Part shown: positions 45,222-57,860 of the stretch, in pieces
How the letters are laid out: the number at the start of each line of letters is the position of its first letter
How positions within the stretch are numbered: position 1 is the first letter of the stretch
NCBI GenBank assembly: GCA_029204225.1
Contig: CM055100.1
Coordinates: forward strand, 63,309,141 to 63,373,140
Length of the DNA: 64,000 bases
Reading direction: 5' to 3'
DNA from: Diphasiastrum complanatum
Taxonomy: Eukaryota > Streptophyta > Lycopodiopsida > Lycopodiales > Lycopodiaceae
Translations under genes and position numbers: made by a program
Notes under the pieces: generated by a model
Told to the model about the DNA's origin: nothing
Seen by the model: only the letters and a program-made list of their open reading frames with translations
The model's database searches: none

Positions 45222-48000
45222 AGGTACCGAAAAAATCACTTTTGAAAATTGTGAACGTGCAGTCAAAGTTGATCTTGCAACTTGGACTATCATTGGTTCA
45301 GAAAGAGGATGATGATTCATCAACAACGGATCATATTTGTGACCGACCAGAGAAAAATTCGGGAGTTCATTACAATTCTCAAACGGATATTGTCAACTGG
45401 AATGAAGCTCTTGCAATGATTGATTGTACAGCAGGATATATGTGTCAACAAGATAATCAGTCGAATTTAAGTGAGATTTCATTATTGGATCGAACCTTGG
45501 ATACACTGCTCACTTTTCCATCAAATGTGTTGAATGTAGCATGGATATCAACAGAACGTACACCAGATTTGATTGAAGATGACCTCATTCCTGTGAGTCA
45601 TGCCTTGACTTATGATGACAATGCAGAACTTGCTGATGAACAGATTCTAAATCATATGGATCCGACCAGATTTGGAGTGTGTAATATTCCTGATGGACCA
45701 ACAATAAAATCGCCCAAAGCAGTTATATTGAAGGAAGACAGGATCACAGGGTCAATGACGAAGAAACCAGCCAAGAAACATTATAATACGGTCCTGAAAT
45801 GAGAAAATCTTCCTCAAAAGATTGATTCAGAGAATGTGCCACCCTTACTGGATAAAGGCAAAGGAAAAGTCATGGATGATTCTACAAGTCAGAATTCTAG
45901 CAAGACATCATCGTCTCAGAAGTCATCACCTCCACGATCAATTCTTGCTAAGAAGATTAAGCACAGATCCAAGACAAGTCATTTCAACAAAGCAGATGTT
46001 GTCCAGCATGATATGACCGAACATTTTAAACGCTATACACTGGATGATGTGGTTATCATGTTACCTAAAGCACATCGTGAACCCGAAGACTAGGTGCCAG
46101 AATCGAAAGATGTTTATGATGGCCCAGCTAGGACATAGCCAATGAATCTTGCTGAACCAGGAGAATCAGAAAAGATTGTCCAAGTTGGATCACAACTTAA
46201 TTTTGAATAGTATCAAGCACTCCGAATGTTATGTATTAAGAATCAAGATTGTTTTGCATGGACTTATCAAGATTTGAAGGGTATTCTGACGTCGATTATT
46301 GAACATACCATACCTTTAGTACATGACAAAGTTCTATCGCTGTAATCCTAATGTTGCAGATCTGATAAAGAAAGAGCTTCAGAGATGCTTGATGTCGATT
46401 TCATTTATGAGATTGAGCATACCGAATGTGTTGCACCGATTGTCATTGTTTCTAAGAAGAATGGGAAATTGAGAATTTGTGTGAATCTCAAGGCTTTGAA
46501 CAAAGTGACGCGGAAGGATCACTTTTCGTTACCTTTTACTGAAAGCATTTTGGATTGCCTTGCTGGAGCAGAAGCTTATAGTTTCCTCGATGGATTTAGC
46601 GGTTACTGTTATTGACTGAATTTGACTATTGAATTGCGGTTCGAAAGGGGAAGCAACATTGTCTAGTTGATCACGTTTCGCAAATTGAATCCGCACTAGT
46701 TAACACTGAAGTGGATGATGAATTACCAGATGCTGCATTGTTCTATGTAGAAGCAGTACCTGAGTGGGCAGCGGATATTGTTGAGTACATGCTGCTAGGA
46801 CGACTGAATGACTCTTTGAAAAAAGTACAGAAGAGACAATTGAATCATAAGGCTCAACCTTATCAATTGATTGCAAGACAATTGTATCATCATGGATCAG
46901 ATAATATTCTACGTAGATGTGTTTTACCACATGAAATCTCAGATTTAATCATGTTTTCACATGATGGCATGGGCGGAGGACACTTCTCTAGAGATATTAT
47001 TGTTCACAAACTTTTGCAATCAGGTTGTTGGTGGCCTACGCTTCATAAGGACACGTAAAATTATATTCATACATGTGATGTTTGCCAGCGGGCACAACGG
47101 CCTACTAGACAGATTTATGAACCCTTGCATCCAGTTTTATCGCAAGCACCGTTTGAAAAATTGGGACTGGATGATGTTGGTCCTATTTATCCTGTCGCAC
47201 AAGGATCTCAAGCCTGATACATTATCGTAGCAACTGACTATATGACCAAGTGGGTTGAAGCCAAAGCTGTCAAAGTTGCTGATGCAAAATCTACGGCCAA
47301 GTTTTTCTACGAAAATATTATAATCAGATTTGGATGTTCGATCGAGATTGTCAGTGACCGGGGTACACACTTTGTTAATCAAACAATAAAGTGTTTACTG
47401 GAAGACTTTTCTGTTATACATAGATTCAGTACTCCTTACTATCCTAGAGAGAATGGCCAAGTTGAATCCTCCAATAAGATTCTCTGCACTATTATGACAA
47501 AGACAGTTGAAGCGAGTCAATCTGATTGGGAACATAAACTGTATGCAACATTATGGGCATTCAAAACCGCTTACAAAAATAGTACAAATCAAACACCCTT
47601 TCAACTGATTTATGGTCAAGATGTTGTCATGTCGATTGAATATTTAATCTCATCTTTACGCATAGCGACAACAAAATGGTTAAATGATGATAAGTCTTTA
47701 CAACTACGTCATGAAGCGTTGCACAAATTATGTGAAACCCGATTTATGACAATTCACACGTTAGCAGCAGAGAAAGCCCGCCGAAAAGCATGGCACGATC
47801 GTCGATTGCACAAAAAGGATATGAAAGCAGGAGATCTTGCACTGATGTACAAAACCAAGCTGATCAACAAAAAATTGAAGTTTACCGGTGAAGGCCCATT
47901 TAAAGTGAAGGAAATCTCGAACTATGGCGTAGTAATTCTTGAGCGCTTGGATGGAAAACGATTACCCAACACATTGGTTTCCGTTGAATGAAATGCGAGT
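45222..48000 (+). mobile_element. Ty3-gypsy pol copy B, with internal RT-RNase H deletion
   Basis: The copy begins in the protease C-terminus (GTEKITFEN in a frame at about 45222-45250). It repeats the linker, RT start and integrase of copy A with only scattered differences. An 864-bp segment (relative to copy A 42667-43530) is missing at 46601-46606, removing RT motifs A-C and most of RNase H. Its integrase (47242-47991) is open to KRLPNTLVSVE and slightly longer than in copy A. No LTR borders it. Confidence 0.85.
46711..47991 (+). pseudogene. Gypsy B integrase
   Basis: 46711-47058 is open through LYHHGSDNILRRCVLPHEIS, SHDGMGGGHFSRDIIVHKLL and WWPTLHKDT. The CDVCQRA Cys pair follows in broken text. 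47242-47991 carries MTKWVEAKAVKVADAKS, VSDRGTHFVNQ and NGQVESSNK, so Asp and Glu of the core are kept. A TGA interrupts the frame between the two parts (SQA*YIIVATDY), as in copy A, which suggests both copies inherited the same lesion. Confidence 0.85.
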
Positions 48001-48178
48001 ATTGATGATTGTTGCATAAAGCGATGCATGAATAAACAAAATATAAAATAGTCTCTGGCTGTGCCTTTTCGAATCTACAATTTTCAGGATTAAAGTAATC
48101 AATCCATGTACGTAGTGTGCAACACATAAATGAAAAACAAGTTATTGTATCACCCTAATCCCACTATGCACCAATTAG

Positions 48179-50300
48179 TGTTGGGGATGTAATGTGCGTA
48201 AGCACGTCGCAACAAGGGCGAGTATCCCCAAATGGTGGATGACAATCGGTGTCGGCTGAGTTCACAAAACATTGTCATCAATTCCTTTGTATTTCTGTAG
48301 ACTGTTAGAAAACAAGGATATTATTGCAAACTGTGCAACTGTACATGTATTTACATACAATTAATGAATGGATGTAGATTAGCAATGAGATAAGGGATGA
48401 AGATGATAGAAATCCAACAACCCCCCTTAATATGGATCCTTGAATGCCTTGATTTGGAGATTCAAGACAACACAAAAATTCTTGTGTGCTTCCTGATTAA
48501 CCCTTTTGTATATCAGCTGCCATGTACTGGGTTCTGCAAAATTTCATACTTACCTCCTTGTTGAGTATTTTGCTCCTGATGTAGTGGCACTTAATCTCAA
48601 TGTGCTTGCTTCTGGAGTGAAATCTAGGATTAAAGGACATTTGGAGGGTTTGCGGATATCAAGACAACCCTAACCTTAGTTAATAAGTGAGAGGGATTTG
48701 ACATCCTCCGTGTGTAAGTCCAATCCAATGATCACATAGTTAATTGATTAGTTAAAAGTTAATAAATGGACTTTAGGCCTTTTTGCGAGACTTTTAATGT
48801 TGCAGGGCCTAATAGTCAAGTTAGTGAATAAAAAGGGTTTCCCCCAATTTTCAAATTGATTCCCTCCAATTTTTGATTAAGTTCCCTCCACTTTTTTAAT
48901 TTCAAATATTTAGGGTAGAAATTGGCCAATAGGATTTGAGGCCAAACCCCTAAAATCCACTCTATATAGTGGTAGTTTTGAATTATTGTAGAAATTTTTT
49001 CTCTTCATTTCAATACAAGCAGGTTGGGCCTCTTATGGAATGGATATGGAATGTCCTTGCTCCTCTTCTTTCCTCCTCTATCTCTCATGTTTTCTTTGGA
49101 CTTGCTAATTGTTGGATTTGATGCTTATTGGGATTGTTTATTGTTATACTTATTGTGAGAGAGAAAGAGAGAGAGAGAAGAGTAAGCTCTATCATTGTTA
49201 TGTAGTGTTAATTGCTAGTGTTAATGGACCTTAGTGTTAATGCTTAGTGTTAGATATAGATCACATGCATTTGCTGGATTATAAAATATGCTATCGCTCT
49301 CATGGGAACGAATCTTCGCGTGACAACTAGTTATTCCTCTTCATCTCCTTGACGCTTGTGCGCTTGGATCTAGGGTTGAGGGTGGATAGGAAATACCCGC
49401 TACCACTCTGATTTTCACACTCAATGATCATTGGAGTAGATTGTTTGAGACCAATATTAGATAGTAGATTCCTCAACCAAATTCAGGACATACAATACAT
49501 TTGGTATGAGCTTCGACAGTCCATTATAAGGGTGATAAAGACAAATGCCTTGGCATCCTTGAGTTTCCATTTAGAAATGGCTTGCTCATGAACATTGGGA
49601 AGTCGTTCGGTTCCAACAACTATTTTTCCAAGTTCCTTGGCCATCTGTACTACCCTCATCATGAATTTCCACAAGTGGTAATTCGAATTATCGAGTTTGT
49701 TTGCCATTAGAGCAAACTATGATTGAGAATCCATTCAGAAGTTCAGGCCGATGAGCGTATGCAGATAATACATTATATGACTGGAAACAATTATAGTAAG
49801 TGTTTACTCTTTATCAAAACAATCGTTCTGATAATGAAATCTCTAAATCCGCCTTAAACGAATCAAAGAGTATAAATTACTGCTTTGATACCATGTTGGG
49901 GATGTAATGTGCGTAAGCACGTCGTGACAAGGGCAAGTATCCCTTGGAGCATGAAACCACATCTATCGGATTCAGGCCGGCTTTGACAGATCAAAGTCTA
50001 CCCTACTTAATCACGGCTTTGAAGTCACCGGATCGATGCAGTCGATTCCATGGCCATGCACAGATTAGATTGGTTTATGATTTAGCTTTGTGGAAGCGTA
50101 TTAGATGTGGAAATTAAAACGTCACAATCGGCCCTGGCTCACAACAAACCAGTTCCAAACATTATGGCAATTCTACACTACTGATGCCTACTTTAAATTA
50201 CGTGGGCTCAAAGTAGATAAGACTTGTACCTGGAGATATTCAAAGTCATGCAGTCATTACTTACATCAATCTCTCAAGCATGCCTTACTTTAGCATAAAC
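48179..50300 (-). mobile_element. Ty1-copia element with LTRs, internally rearranged, containing a gypsy LTR
   Basis: Both ends begin TGTTGGGGATGTAATGTGCG on the plus strand (48179 and 49893). The minus-strand primer site TGGTATCAAAGC lies at 49892-49881. A gag start is at 49707-49483 (KLDNSNYHLWKFMMRVV). The RNase H end lies at 48640-48430 with the PPT (minus AAGGGGGG) next to the left LTR (48179-48420). The left LTR is internally deleted compared with the related LTR at 59.1-60.2 kb. The right LTR is recognisable to about 50.3 kb. Protease, integrase and most of RT are gone, and a gypsy LTR lies inside. Confidence 0.75.
48639..49329 (+). mobile_element. Gypsy LTR lying inside the copia element
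   Basis: From TTGGAGGGTTTGCGGATATC (48641) to CGTGACAACTA (about 49329) the sequence matches the LTR at 51057-51727 throughout, including a TATA box (TATATAG near 48962) and the CTCATGGGAACGAA block. About 75 bp of further, leader-like text follow before copia sequence resumes near 49404. The first bases of the LTR are altered (AT for TG). No target duplication is evident. Confidence 0.7.
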
Positions 50301-50599
50301 AAACAAACACATGCCTGCAATTTACTGTTAGACTAAAAGCAGGTAAAAATTTGGTACAAATATGAGGCATAGAGCTACTAACGACATATATAGAATGTAG
50401 GTAATGGCTTGTATGTAGCTGCAAAGAAATATGAGAAACAAACATGCTAAGAATGGGTGCCTGCAATGCTCAAAACGTAGATGGATCAATGCATATGAAG
50501 CATTGAATCTCCAACAGAGTGATGACAAACAACAAAGTCATCTCTTGTAGACTGCATAACAACCTACCGATTTTTTTACAGTGTATTTTGTTGAGACCT

Positions 50600-51727
50600 T
50601 AAAAGCCATCTCAGTGGATTTCCACCGTGCCTTACAAGCCTATCACCGCGAGTATGTCCACTCTCCAGATCCAACGGTGCGACAATCGGCAATGTTTGCT
50701 AAAGATCTAACTCTGTTGGCGTCCTCAGTGGCAACCAGATGGGACGATTGTCTCCCTCCTTTGGCATTCGATCCAAATAAGCCAATGGCCTCGAAGCAAA
50801 TCAAAGATTAGTTGTCGGTTGCTTGTTTATATTTTCATGCGACAATGATGGGAGGCTCCTGGGAATCACGCTTCACATCATGGACAACCTCAAAGTGGAT
50901 TGCACACACACACTGGATTTTAATACTGCACGTCTTGATTTTATGGAGAAGGTGCAGCATCATTTAATCAAGATTTGGGACACGAAGCCAATAAAAGTCT
51001 CCAATAACTGCATATTGCAGGTGTCGTGGGACCGCCACCAGTTTTGGTGGGGGATACTGTTGGAGGGTTTGCGGATCTCAAGGCAACCCTAACCCTAGTT
51101 AATAAGTGAAAGGGATTTGGCACCCTTCGTGTGTAAGTCCAACCCGATGATCACACAATTATTTGATTGATTAGTTAAAAGTTAATAAAAGGACTTTAGG
51201 CCTTTTTGCAAAACTTTTAATGTCACAAGGCCTAAATGTTAAGTTAGTGAATAAAGTTGGGGTTTCCCTCCAATTTTGATGGTTCCCACAAGACTGGACC
51301 AATAGGATTCAGAGGCCAGGGTCCTCCTCTCTACTATAAGAAGGGACCGACTCGAGTTGCTCCTCATGTTCATTTTCTCATTTCAATAAAGCATATTGGT
51401 TCTCTTCAGAAATGGATTGATGAATGTCCTTGCTCTCTATCACTTTTCCTCCATCTCTCATGCTTATTTGGATTTTGCTAATTGTTGGATCTGAGTGCTA
51501 TTGGGATTGTATGTTATTTTACTTTTTATGAGAGAGAAAGGGAGCGAGAGAAAGAGTAAACTATCTTTGTTGTGGATGTGTAGTGCTAAGGGCTAGTAAG
51601 TGTTAAGGGATGAGTAGTGTTAAAGAGTAGGGTTAATGGATGTAGAGATAGATGTGAATCCTCCATTCATGTTGAAATCTAAACTAAACTATCGCTCTCA
51701 TGGGAACGAACCTACGCGTGACAACTA
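50600..51727 (+). mobile_element. Gypsy 3' end: PPT and LTR
   Basis: A 3' coding-like segment (VDFHRALQAYHREYVHSPDP, about 50610-50690) matches the tail of copy A. A polypurine tract (GGTGGGGGATAC, ending 51056) directly precedes the LTR start TGTTGGAGGG at 51057. The LTR runs to about 51727 (CGCGTGACAACTA), with TATAAG at 51335. It is about 670 bp. It could serve as 3' LTR of the upstream remnant or as 5' LTR of the protease fragment that follows. Confidence 0.75.
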
Positions 51728-52575
51728 ACTCCGTCTCTTTGATGCTAGATTGACTAGATCTTGGATTCAGGTTACGCAAGGAAAGAAACCTACTACAATA
51801 TCATAAGATCAGCCATTGGATACAAGAAGCACAAGCCACAGAAGATGCCCAAGCTACACAACAAGCACAGCTCCTCGAGACACTTCACTAGGTAGAGATC
51901 AACAAGTGACCACACCGCAAGGTTCACACACATATCATATGTGAACGTGCGACTACACCATCAGGAAGAACCATTCCATATGATGGAACCCGAAGCTCCA
52001 AAAACGGAACTATTGATGAATATCTCTATTGGAGAGTTGCTTCGACTTGCACCTCAAGGAAAGAATGTCTTGTTAGATTGGTTGAACACTAAACTAGACA
52101 CAACACCGCAAGAACCACTATTTTGCATCAGATTCAAGGGATCCAACAATGTTCTGAACGTGGGAGCGGCTTGGGAGAGTGAGCAGCACAATATCACTCT
52201 TCATATCAAGCATAAACTATTTGAAGAAGAAGCTATTGTAGTAGATGGAGAATCAGATGTCAACCTTATCTCCACTACTTTGTATGAGAAATGGGGTCTA
52301 CAAGGCTTGAAAGCTGTCAAGTTTGCCATCAAACTAGCTGATTAATTATGTGTGTCAGAAAGGAATTTTGGAAGACATTCCAATCAAGATAGTAGGTGTA
52401 CAATTTGTCATCACATTTGTGGTGATGGACATTCCTGAAACACCCACTGCTTATCGAATTTTGTTGAGATGACCCTGGTTGCGAGTTGCACAAGTACTTC
52501 ATGATTGGAGGACCGGCAAAATTACTTTTGAAAATAGAGAGCGGGCAGTAAAGGTGGATCCCTCTGTGAAAAAAT
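51728..52575 (+). mobile_element. Gypsy protease fragment downstream of the LTR
   Basis: After about 210 bp of leader-like sequence the frame 51941-52345 encodes APKTELLMNISIGELLRLAP, then EPLFCIRFKGSNNVLNVGAA, then VVDGESDVNLISTTLYEKWG, and a frameshifted continuation through QFVITFVVMDIPETPTAYRI. It parallels the protease segment of the minus-strand element at 31.3-32.1 kb. The protease motif has decayed from D-G-G-S to D-G-E-S. Gag is missing between LTR and protease. The fragment ends near 52575. Confidence 0.75.
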
Positions 52576-52884
52576 CAGATCCAAAATGCACTTAATGGAT
52601 CAACAAGATCTTGGCATTATTTGGGTGCACATCTAGATCTAGCTACAAGATAGAAACCATCATTTTACACATGCTATAATTGCACAAATCACTAAGATCT
52701 GATCATAAGCACTTAGATATTATTCTTTTTTGCAATAGTAGCAGATTACTGTCTTTCAACGTGTGGATTGGGTCTACGATGGAAAACATGATGATCTTGA
52801 ACTTGACTCCATGGGCTGAATTGGTCTTTGCTAGTTCAAAAGGTGTGAAGATCAGCCAATGAGCTTGATTTTGATCTGAAATCA

Positions 52885-54363
52885 CTATATCCATGATAGT
52901 GCTTCTTTGATGTTGACATCTTTGATGAGCTTGAGAGCTTTGCCCCATCCTAGCATCTTCGAAATTGATTCCTTCCAAATTTCATGTAGATGCTTGACTT
53001 TGAGGCTTGCTTCTTCCTCATGTGCATGCTCCTCCATGTGAAAATAAAGATTTCTTATTGACTTATTAGGATCACAAAGATCTAACATCATGTTACCATG
53101 ATATAGAGAATTAGACTTATCCAAATTGGCAAGACTATGCATGCTATAATAACAAAGTGTTTGCATCATATCTTCATGCTTGTTTACCATGCTAATCTCA
53201 AATCCAATGAGGCTAAATACTTCATTATGGAGATAAGGGTCTTTAGAAGATGATTCACTTACTCTCATAAAGAGTTTACAATTTGCCTCAATACAATTTT
53301 TCAAACTATGAGTGAACAGATCACTTTTGCTCTTACATGACTCAAGAGCATACATTTGATAAAATAACCATTTGCTTTCTAATTGATTTAAAATCAATTT
53401 CCACCTTTTAAGAACATCATCTATGTTCTCAAGAGAGACTTCATACTCAACTAGTATGGCTTTACTCCAATTTTGAGATGCAATGATCTCACTAAAGCAA
53501 ATTGATTTATCAAATGACATAGAAGAAGTAAGTATGAGATGTATACCACATGAGGTATGCTCCTCTTTCCCTTGAAATGTGAGCCACATGGACTCAACCA
53601 TGTTTCTTGAGATTCTTTTCACAATTTGAGAAGGTCTCTCCTCCTCAATCCTTGGCACACTTGAACCTTGAGAAGGATTCTCCTCCTCAATCCTTGGCAC
53701 ATTTGAACCTTGAGATGACTCCTTAAGATCCTCTTCATGGTGCTCCTTTTTGATGGAAATCCGAGACCTCCATGTCTCATAATGATCACAACAACTATGA
53801 CCATTCAATATGTACTTCCTATGATTATCAAGATTACTTATGCTAGAAACATGAGTCCAAAAATCACCACAACTTGGCATGATTTTTCCAATATTGAAAT
53901 CAAAAGATATTTCCATCTCAATAAGGCTAACTACTTGCTTATGGATATAAGTGTCCACTTTGGATGCTTCACTTATTCTCATAAGAAGTTTACAACTTGC
54001 CTTTAAGATTGAAAACTTACAATTTTCATCTTTATGAATGGACACATCATTCATGATCTTATTGAAACCAAAAGATCCTACATTATGAAGATATTTCCAT
54101 TTCCTTGACTTCATAACTAATGTAAGCTTACAAGGAAAACATATTTTGCTATCTTTTAAGGCATCACACTCAACTAGTATTGCCTTAATGCACCTTTGAG
54201 ATACAAAAATCTCTTCAAAGCAAAATGGTTCTTCATAAGTTGACATGAGAGCATAAATGAAACTATTTTCATTTTGTGATTGCTCCTTATTCTTGATTGA
54301 TTTCTCTTGGATCATAACAATAAGTTTGAACTTGTCCAAAGTTCCAAGCAAAATACTTTCCAA
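52885..54363 (-). CDS. Long ORF of unknown family with an internal duplication
   Basis: The frame is uninterrupted from about 54515 to a stop at 52885, with no ATG until 54363 (MKVTWIYF); from there it codes 492 residues. Numbering from the codon at 54435, two homologous halves appear. Half 1 (about residues 71-220) and half 2 (about 312-463) share F-x-E-I-x2-SQ-x3-KAILVE (offset 241) and CKL-x-MR-(I/V)-SE-x-S-K-D-x-Y-(I/L)-H-x-x-V-x-SLI-x-x-EIS (offset 238). Between them lies a 14-residue tandem repeat, SQGSNVPRIEEENP/SQGSSVPRIEEERP (241-268). Cys, Lys and Glu are abundant; there is no signal peptide and no membrane helix. The C-terminus has SKMLGWGKALKLIKD; similar LGW text lies upstream in another frame. 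No known domain was recognised. It could be a lineage-specific gene, a co-opted element ORF or a chance survivor. Confidence 0.45.
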   Translation of the reverse strand: MESILLGTLDKFKLIVMIQEKSIKNKEQSQNENSFIYALMSTYEEPFCFEEIFVSQRCIKAILVECDALKDSKICFPCKLTLVMKSRKWKYLHNVGSFGFNKIMNDVSIHKDENCKFSILKASCKLLMRISEASKVDTYIHKQVVSLIEMEISFDFNIGKIMPSCGDFWTHVSSISNLDNHRKYILNGHSCCDHYETWRSRISIKKEHHEEDLKESSQGSNVPRIEEENPSQGSSVPRIEEERPSQIVKRISRNMVESMWLTFQGKEEHTSCGIHLILTSSMSFDKSICFSEIIASQNWSKAILVEYEVSLENIDDVLKRWKLILNQLESKWLFYQMYALESCKSKSDLFTHSLKNCIEANCKLFMRVSESSSKDPYLHNEVFSLIGFEISMVNKHEDMMQTLCYYSMHSLANLDKSNSLYHGNMMLDLCDPNKSIRNLYFHMEEHAHEEEASLKVKHLHEIWKESISKMLGWGKALKLIKDVNIKEALSWI

Positions 54364-54962
54364 GGACATAAAATAAATCCAAGTTACTTTCATGAAAGTG
54401 CAATCGATCTTTGCATCTTGAACCAAACAATGCACTTCTAAATGAAAATTTTCAAAAGATTTGACATGTGTTGTGATGGAATCTTGAAGACAAATCTTGC
54501 AAGTCCTTGTGAGACTCCAAGCCTCTCAAAACATTTGTCCAATCTTCCCAACCAAGCAACTTATAAATAGCAATACATTTTGCCCTTGAAACGAAACTGT
54601 ATCAAGGCAGATGCGATTTTGATCAGTGCAAGACCGATGAGAATGTATTTAGTTCACAACAGAGTACAAACATGTAAGAAGCTATTTATCCATGCACAAG
54701 TACAAAGCGAAATGATTTAGATCACAGTGTCGAGTACTAGGGCAGATCCGTGCCATGCTAGCCCCATGAACTTTCCATGCAACTTCTTCCTGAGGCATAT
54801 TAAAAAGTGAGGAGGGGAAAGTGTACAGTGTAAAGTAAATGAAGGAAAAGTGTAAAGTAAACGAAAGTGTAAAGTAGATAGTGTAAAGCAAATAGTTACA
54901 TTATTGTTAGAATAGTAAAGATAATGCAAAGATAATAATATATAGATAGTGTATTAATTTTT

Positions 54963-56167
<1,205 letters not shown>

Positions 56168-56766
56168 TGTTGGAAATTGTGAACTCATGCACCCATTCCC
56201 TGGCAGTCTCCGAAGTGGCCGAAGTCGAAGTCACTGAAGTCACTAACATCGAAGTGACCGACAAAGAGCTTGTGCTACCAATTCCCCGAAGGGGCCGATA
56301 TATCGAACCCCAACCAAAAGTTAAAATCAGAAGCTAAGCTGAACAGATTATCGGACAAGACTGAAGTATCGGGTCCATGGACCGACATGCATGAATTTCA
56401 AACTATCACGCTCAACCACCAAGACAACGTTATCATAGAGTGGCTAGCCAATAGATTAGCGTTAAAGCTCTCTTGTAATTTGCTGTTAATCTATCTTATA
56501 ATCTCACCTACTGAGATAAATATAGTATAGAATGCTAGAATGATAGATCAGAATTAGAATATAACAATTCTGTAAGAGGAGCGTCATGCCGCCATCGTGC
56601 GAGACACTGAACAACTCACTCGAAACAAAAACAAAATATAAAATATTGTCAGTTCTTTCATCCATGATTGTTGCATTGCATATATCTGATGGATTGTTGA
56701 GGCCTATGATCTATAGTTCCGCACAACACAAATCAACACACCCTATAATAGGCTCAAACTCAAACA
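56168..56766 (+). mobile_element. Copia 5' LTR (599 bp)
   Basis: The LTR starts TGTTGG at 56168 and ends ACA at 56766, directly before the primer site TGGTATCAGATCAGG at 56767. It contains a short GAAGT(C/G)(A/G)C-type repeat near 56210-56260. Confidence 0.65.
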
Positions 56767-56799
56767 TGGTATCAGATCAGGTTCAATAGATAATACAAT

Positions 56800-57431
56800 A
56801 TGGCTACAACAATTTAGACTAGGATTGCAATCAATCTTGATGGCGCAAACTATCGAATTTGGAAGTTCAAAATCAAAACACTCTTGAAGGGTGAAGGGAT
56901 ATGGTCAATAACAGATCTCATAGAAAAAAAAAGCCTTCAGAAGGAGACCCAAGAAGAGCAGAATGGATTAGAAAGGATGAATGCACAATGGCGATCATCG
57001 TCTCATCCATAAACGAAAAAATCCTCATGTAGATTAAAGACTGTGAAAGCAGCCATAAAGCATGGGAAAAGCTAAAATAGAAGTATGAGGTGAGAACTCT
57101 TGCATCAGTGATGCACCTTCACAATCAGTTGCAGAACATGCGATGGGACAACAACAAGCTAGATCAGCATGTTGAGAAGATCAGAACGATCTTCGCTCAA
57201 CTTTCTGCATCTAGACAGGAGCCCGGAACACCTCAACAGTTGATGCATTTCATGAAATCTCTACCTTCTTCCTATCAGCCTATGAGAATGCTAATTCTGA
57301 GCCTACCAGAAATGACATTCGAAAGAGCAATCAGCCTTGTCGCAGATGAATGACTGATGAGAGACAAAGGAGAAGCAAATAGCGACCAGGAGAAGGCCCT
57401 TTTTACAAAAGGAAAAGGCAAACCGGCTTCT
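56800..57431 (+). pseudogene. Copia gag, truncated
   Basis: The ATG at 56800 starts MATTI, then an in-frame TAG, then TRIAINLDGANYRIWKFKIK and LLKGEGIWSITD: a copia gag N-terminus. A second stop follows near 57009 and a third near 57075 (KLK*KYEV). Further on are MHLHNQLQNMRWDNNKLDQH, FMKSLPSSYQPMRM and LSLPEMTFERAISLVADE. It ends near 57431 in a Lys-rich segment where a zinc knuckle is expected, replaced by LTR-like sequence. It is inactive. Confidence 0.8.
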
Positions 57432-57860
57432 TGTTACGTACCCATAAGGGCATGCAACATGTAATTTGAGGTCATGGTCTCATTTATGGGACAGAATGCT
57501 AGTCTGGAGCTATAGGTCATTTGGGTGCCACCTGTCAACGTTCTATCAGTGCAAAGGGACCCTTTGCTGTGGACACACGTGAATGTGCACAACTGTTGTG
57601 TGTCGATGGTCATGTGTTACTCCTATGGTTGGAGATGACCCCACTTGGACTATGTATATAGAGGTGGATCTCCATGAGTTTGTCATTCATTTTCTTCTGG
57701 AGAATGAAGAGCTCTTTCACTGGTGGTTTGGACAATGAAGAGCTCTTTCAGTCCATAAGGGCTATTTTTTGGCCTCTTTGGGAGCCCAAATAGAAAAAAA
57801 TCTGCAGTCTTAAGGATTGCTCATTTTTTTTGGAATGAAAACCCAAAAAAAAAAAAAAAT
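57432..57860 (+). mobile_element. LTR-like sequence replacing the copia pol region
   Basis: TGTTACGTACCC at 57432 cuts off the gag. A TATA box (TATATAGAGG, near 57654) and a 32-bp-spaced repeat of AATGAAGAGCTCTTTCA (57704 and 57736) follow. No primer site or coding region is attached, so it could be a solo LTR or a small element. Its right end is unclear. A run of 15 A lies at 57845-57860. Confidence 0.4.

Noticed and set aside
41519-48000. Endogenous pararetrovirus as the source of the RT fragments
   Set aside because: Domain order is LTR-retrotransposon (protease, RT, RNase H, integrase) with an integrase and LTR/PPT signals, and there is no movement or coat protein.
53619-53804. Second-frame ORF inside the unknown ORF
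   Set aside because: It reads the 42-bp tandem repeat in another frame and is a shadow of the longer ORF.
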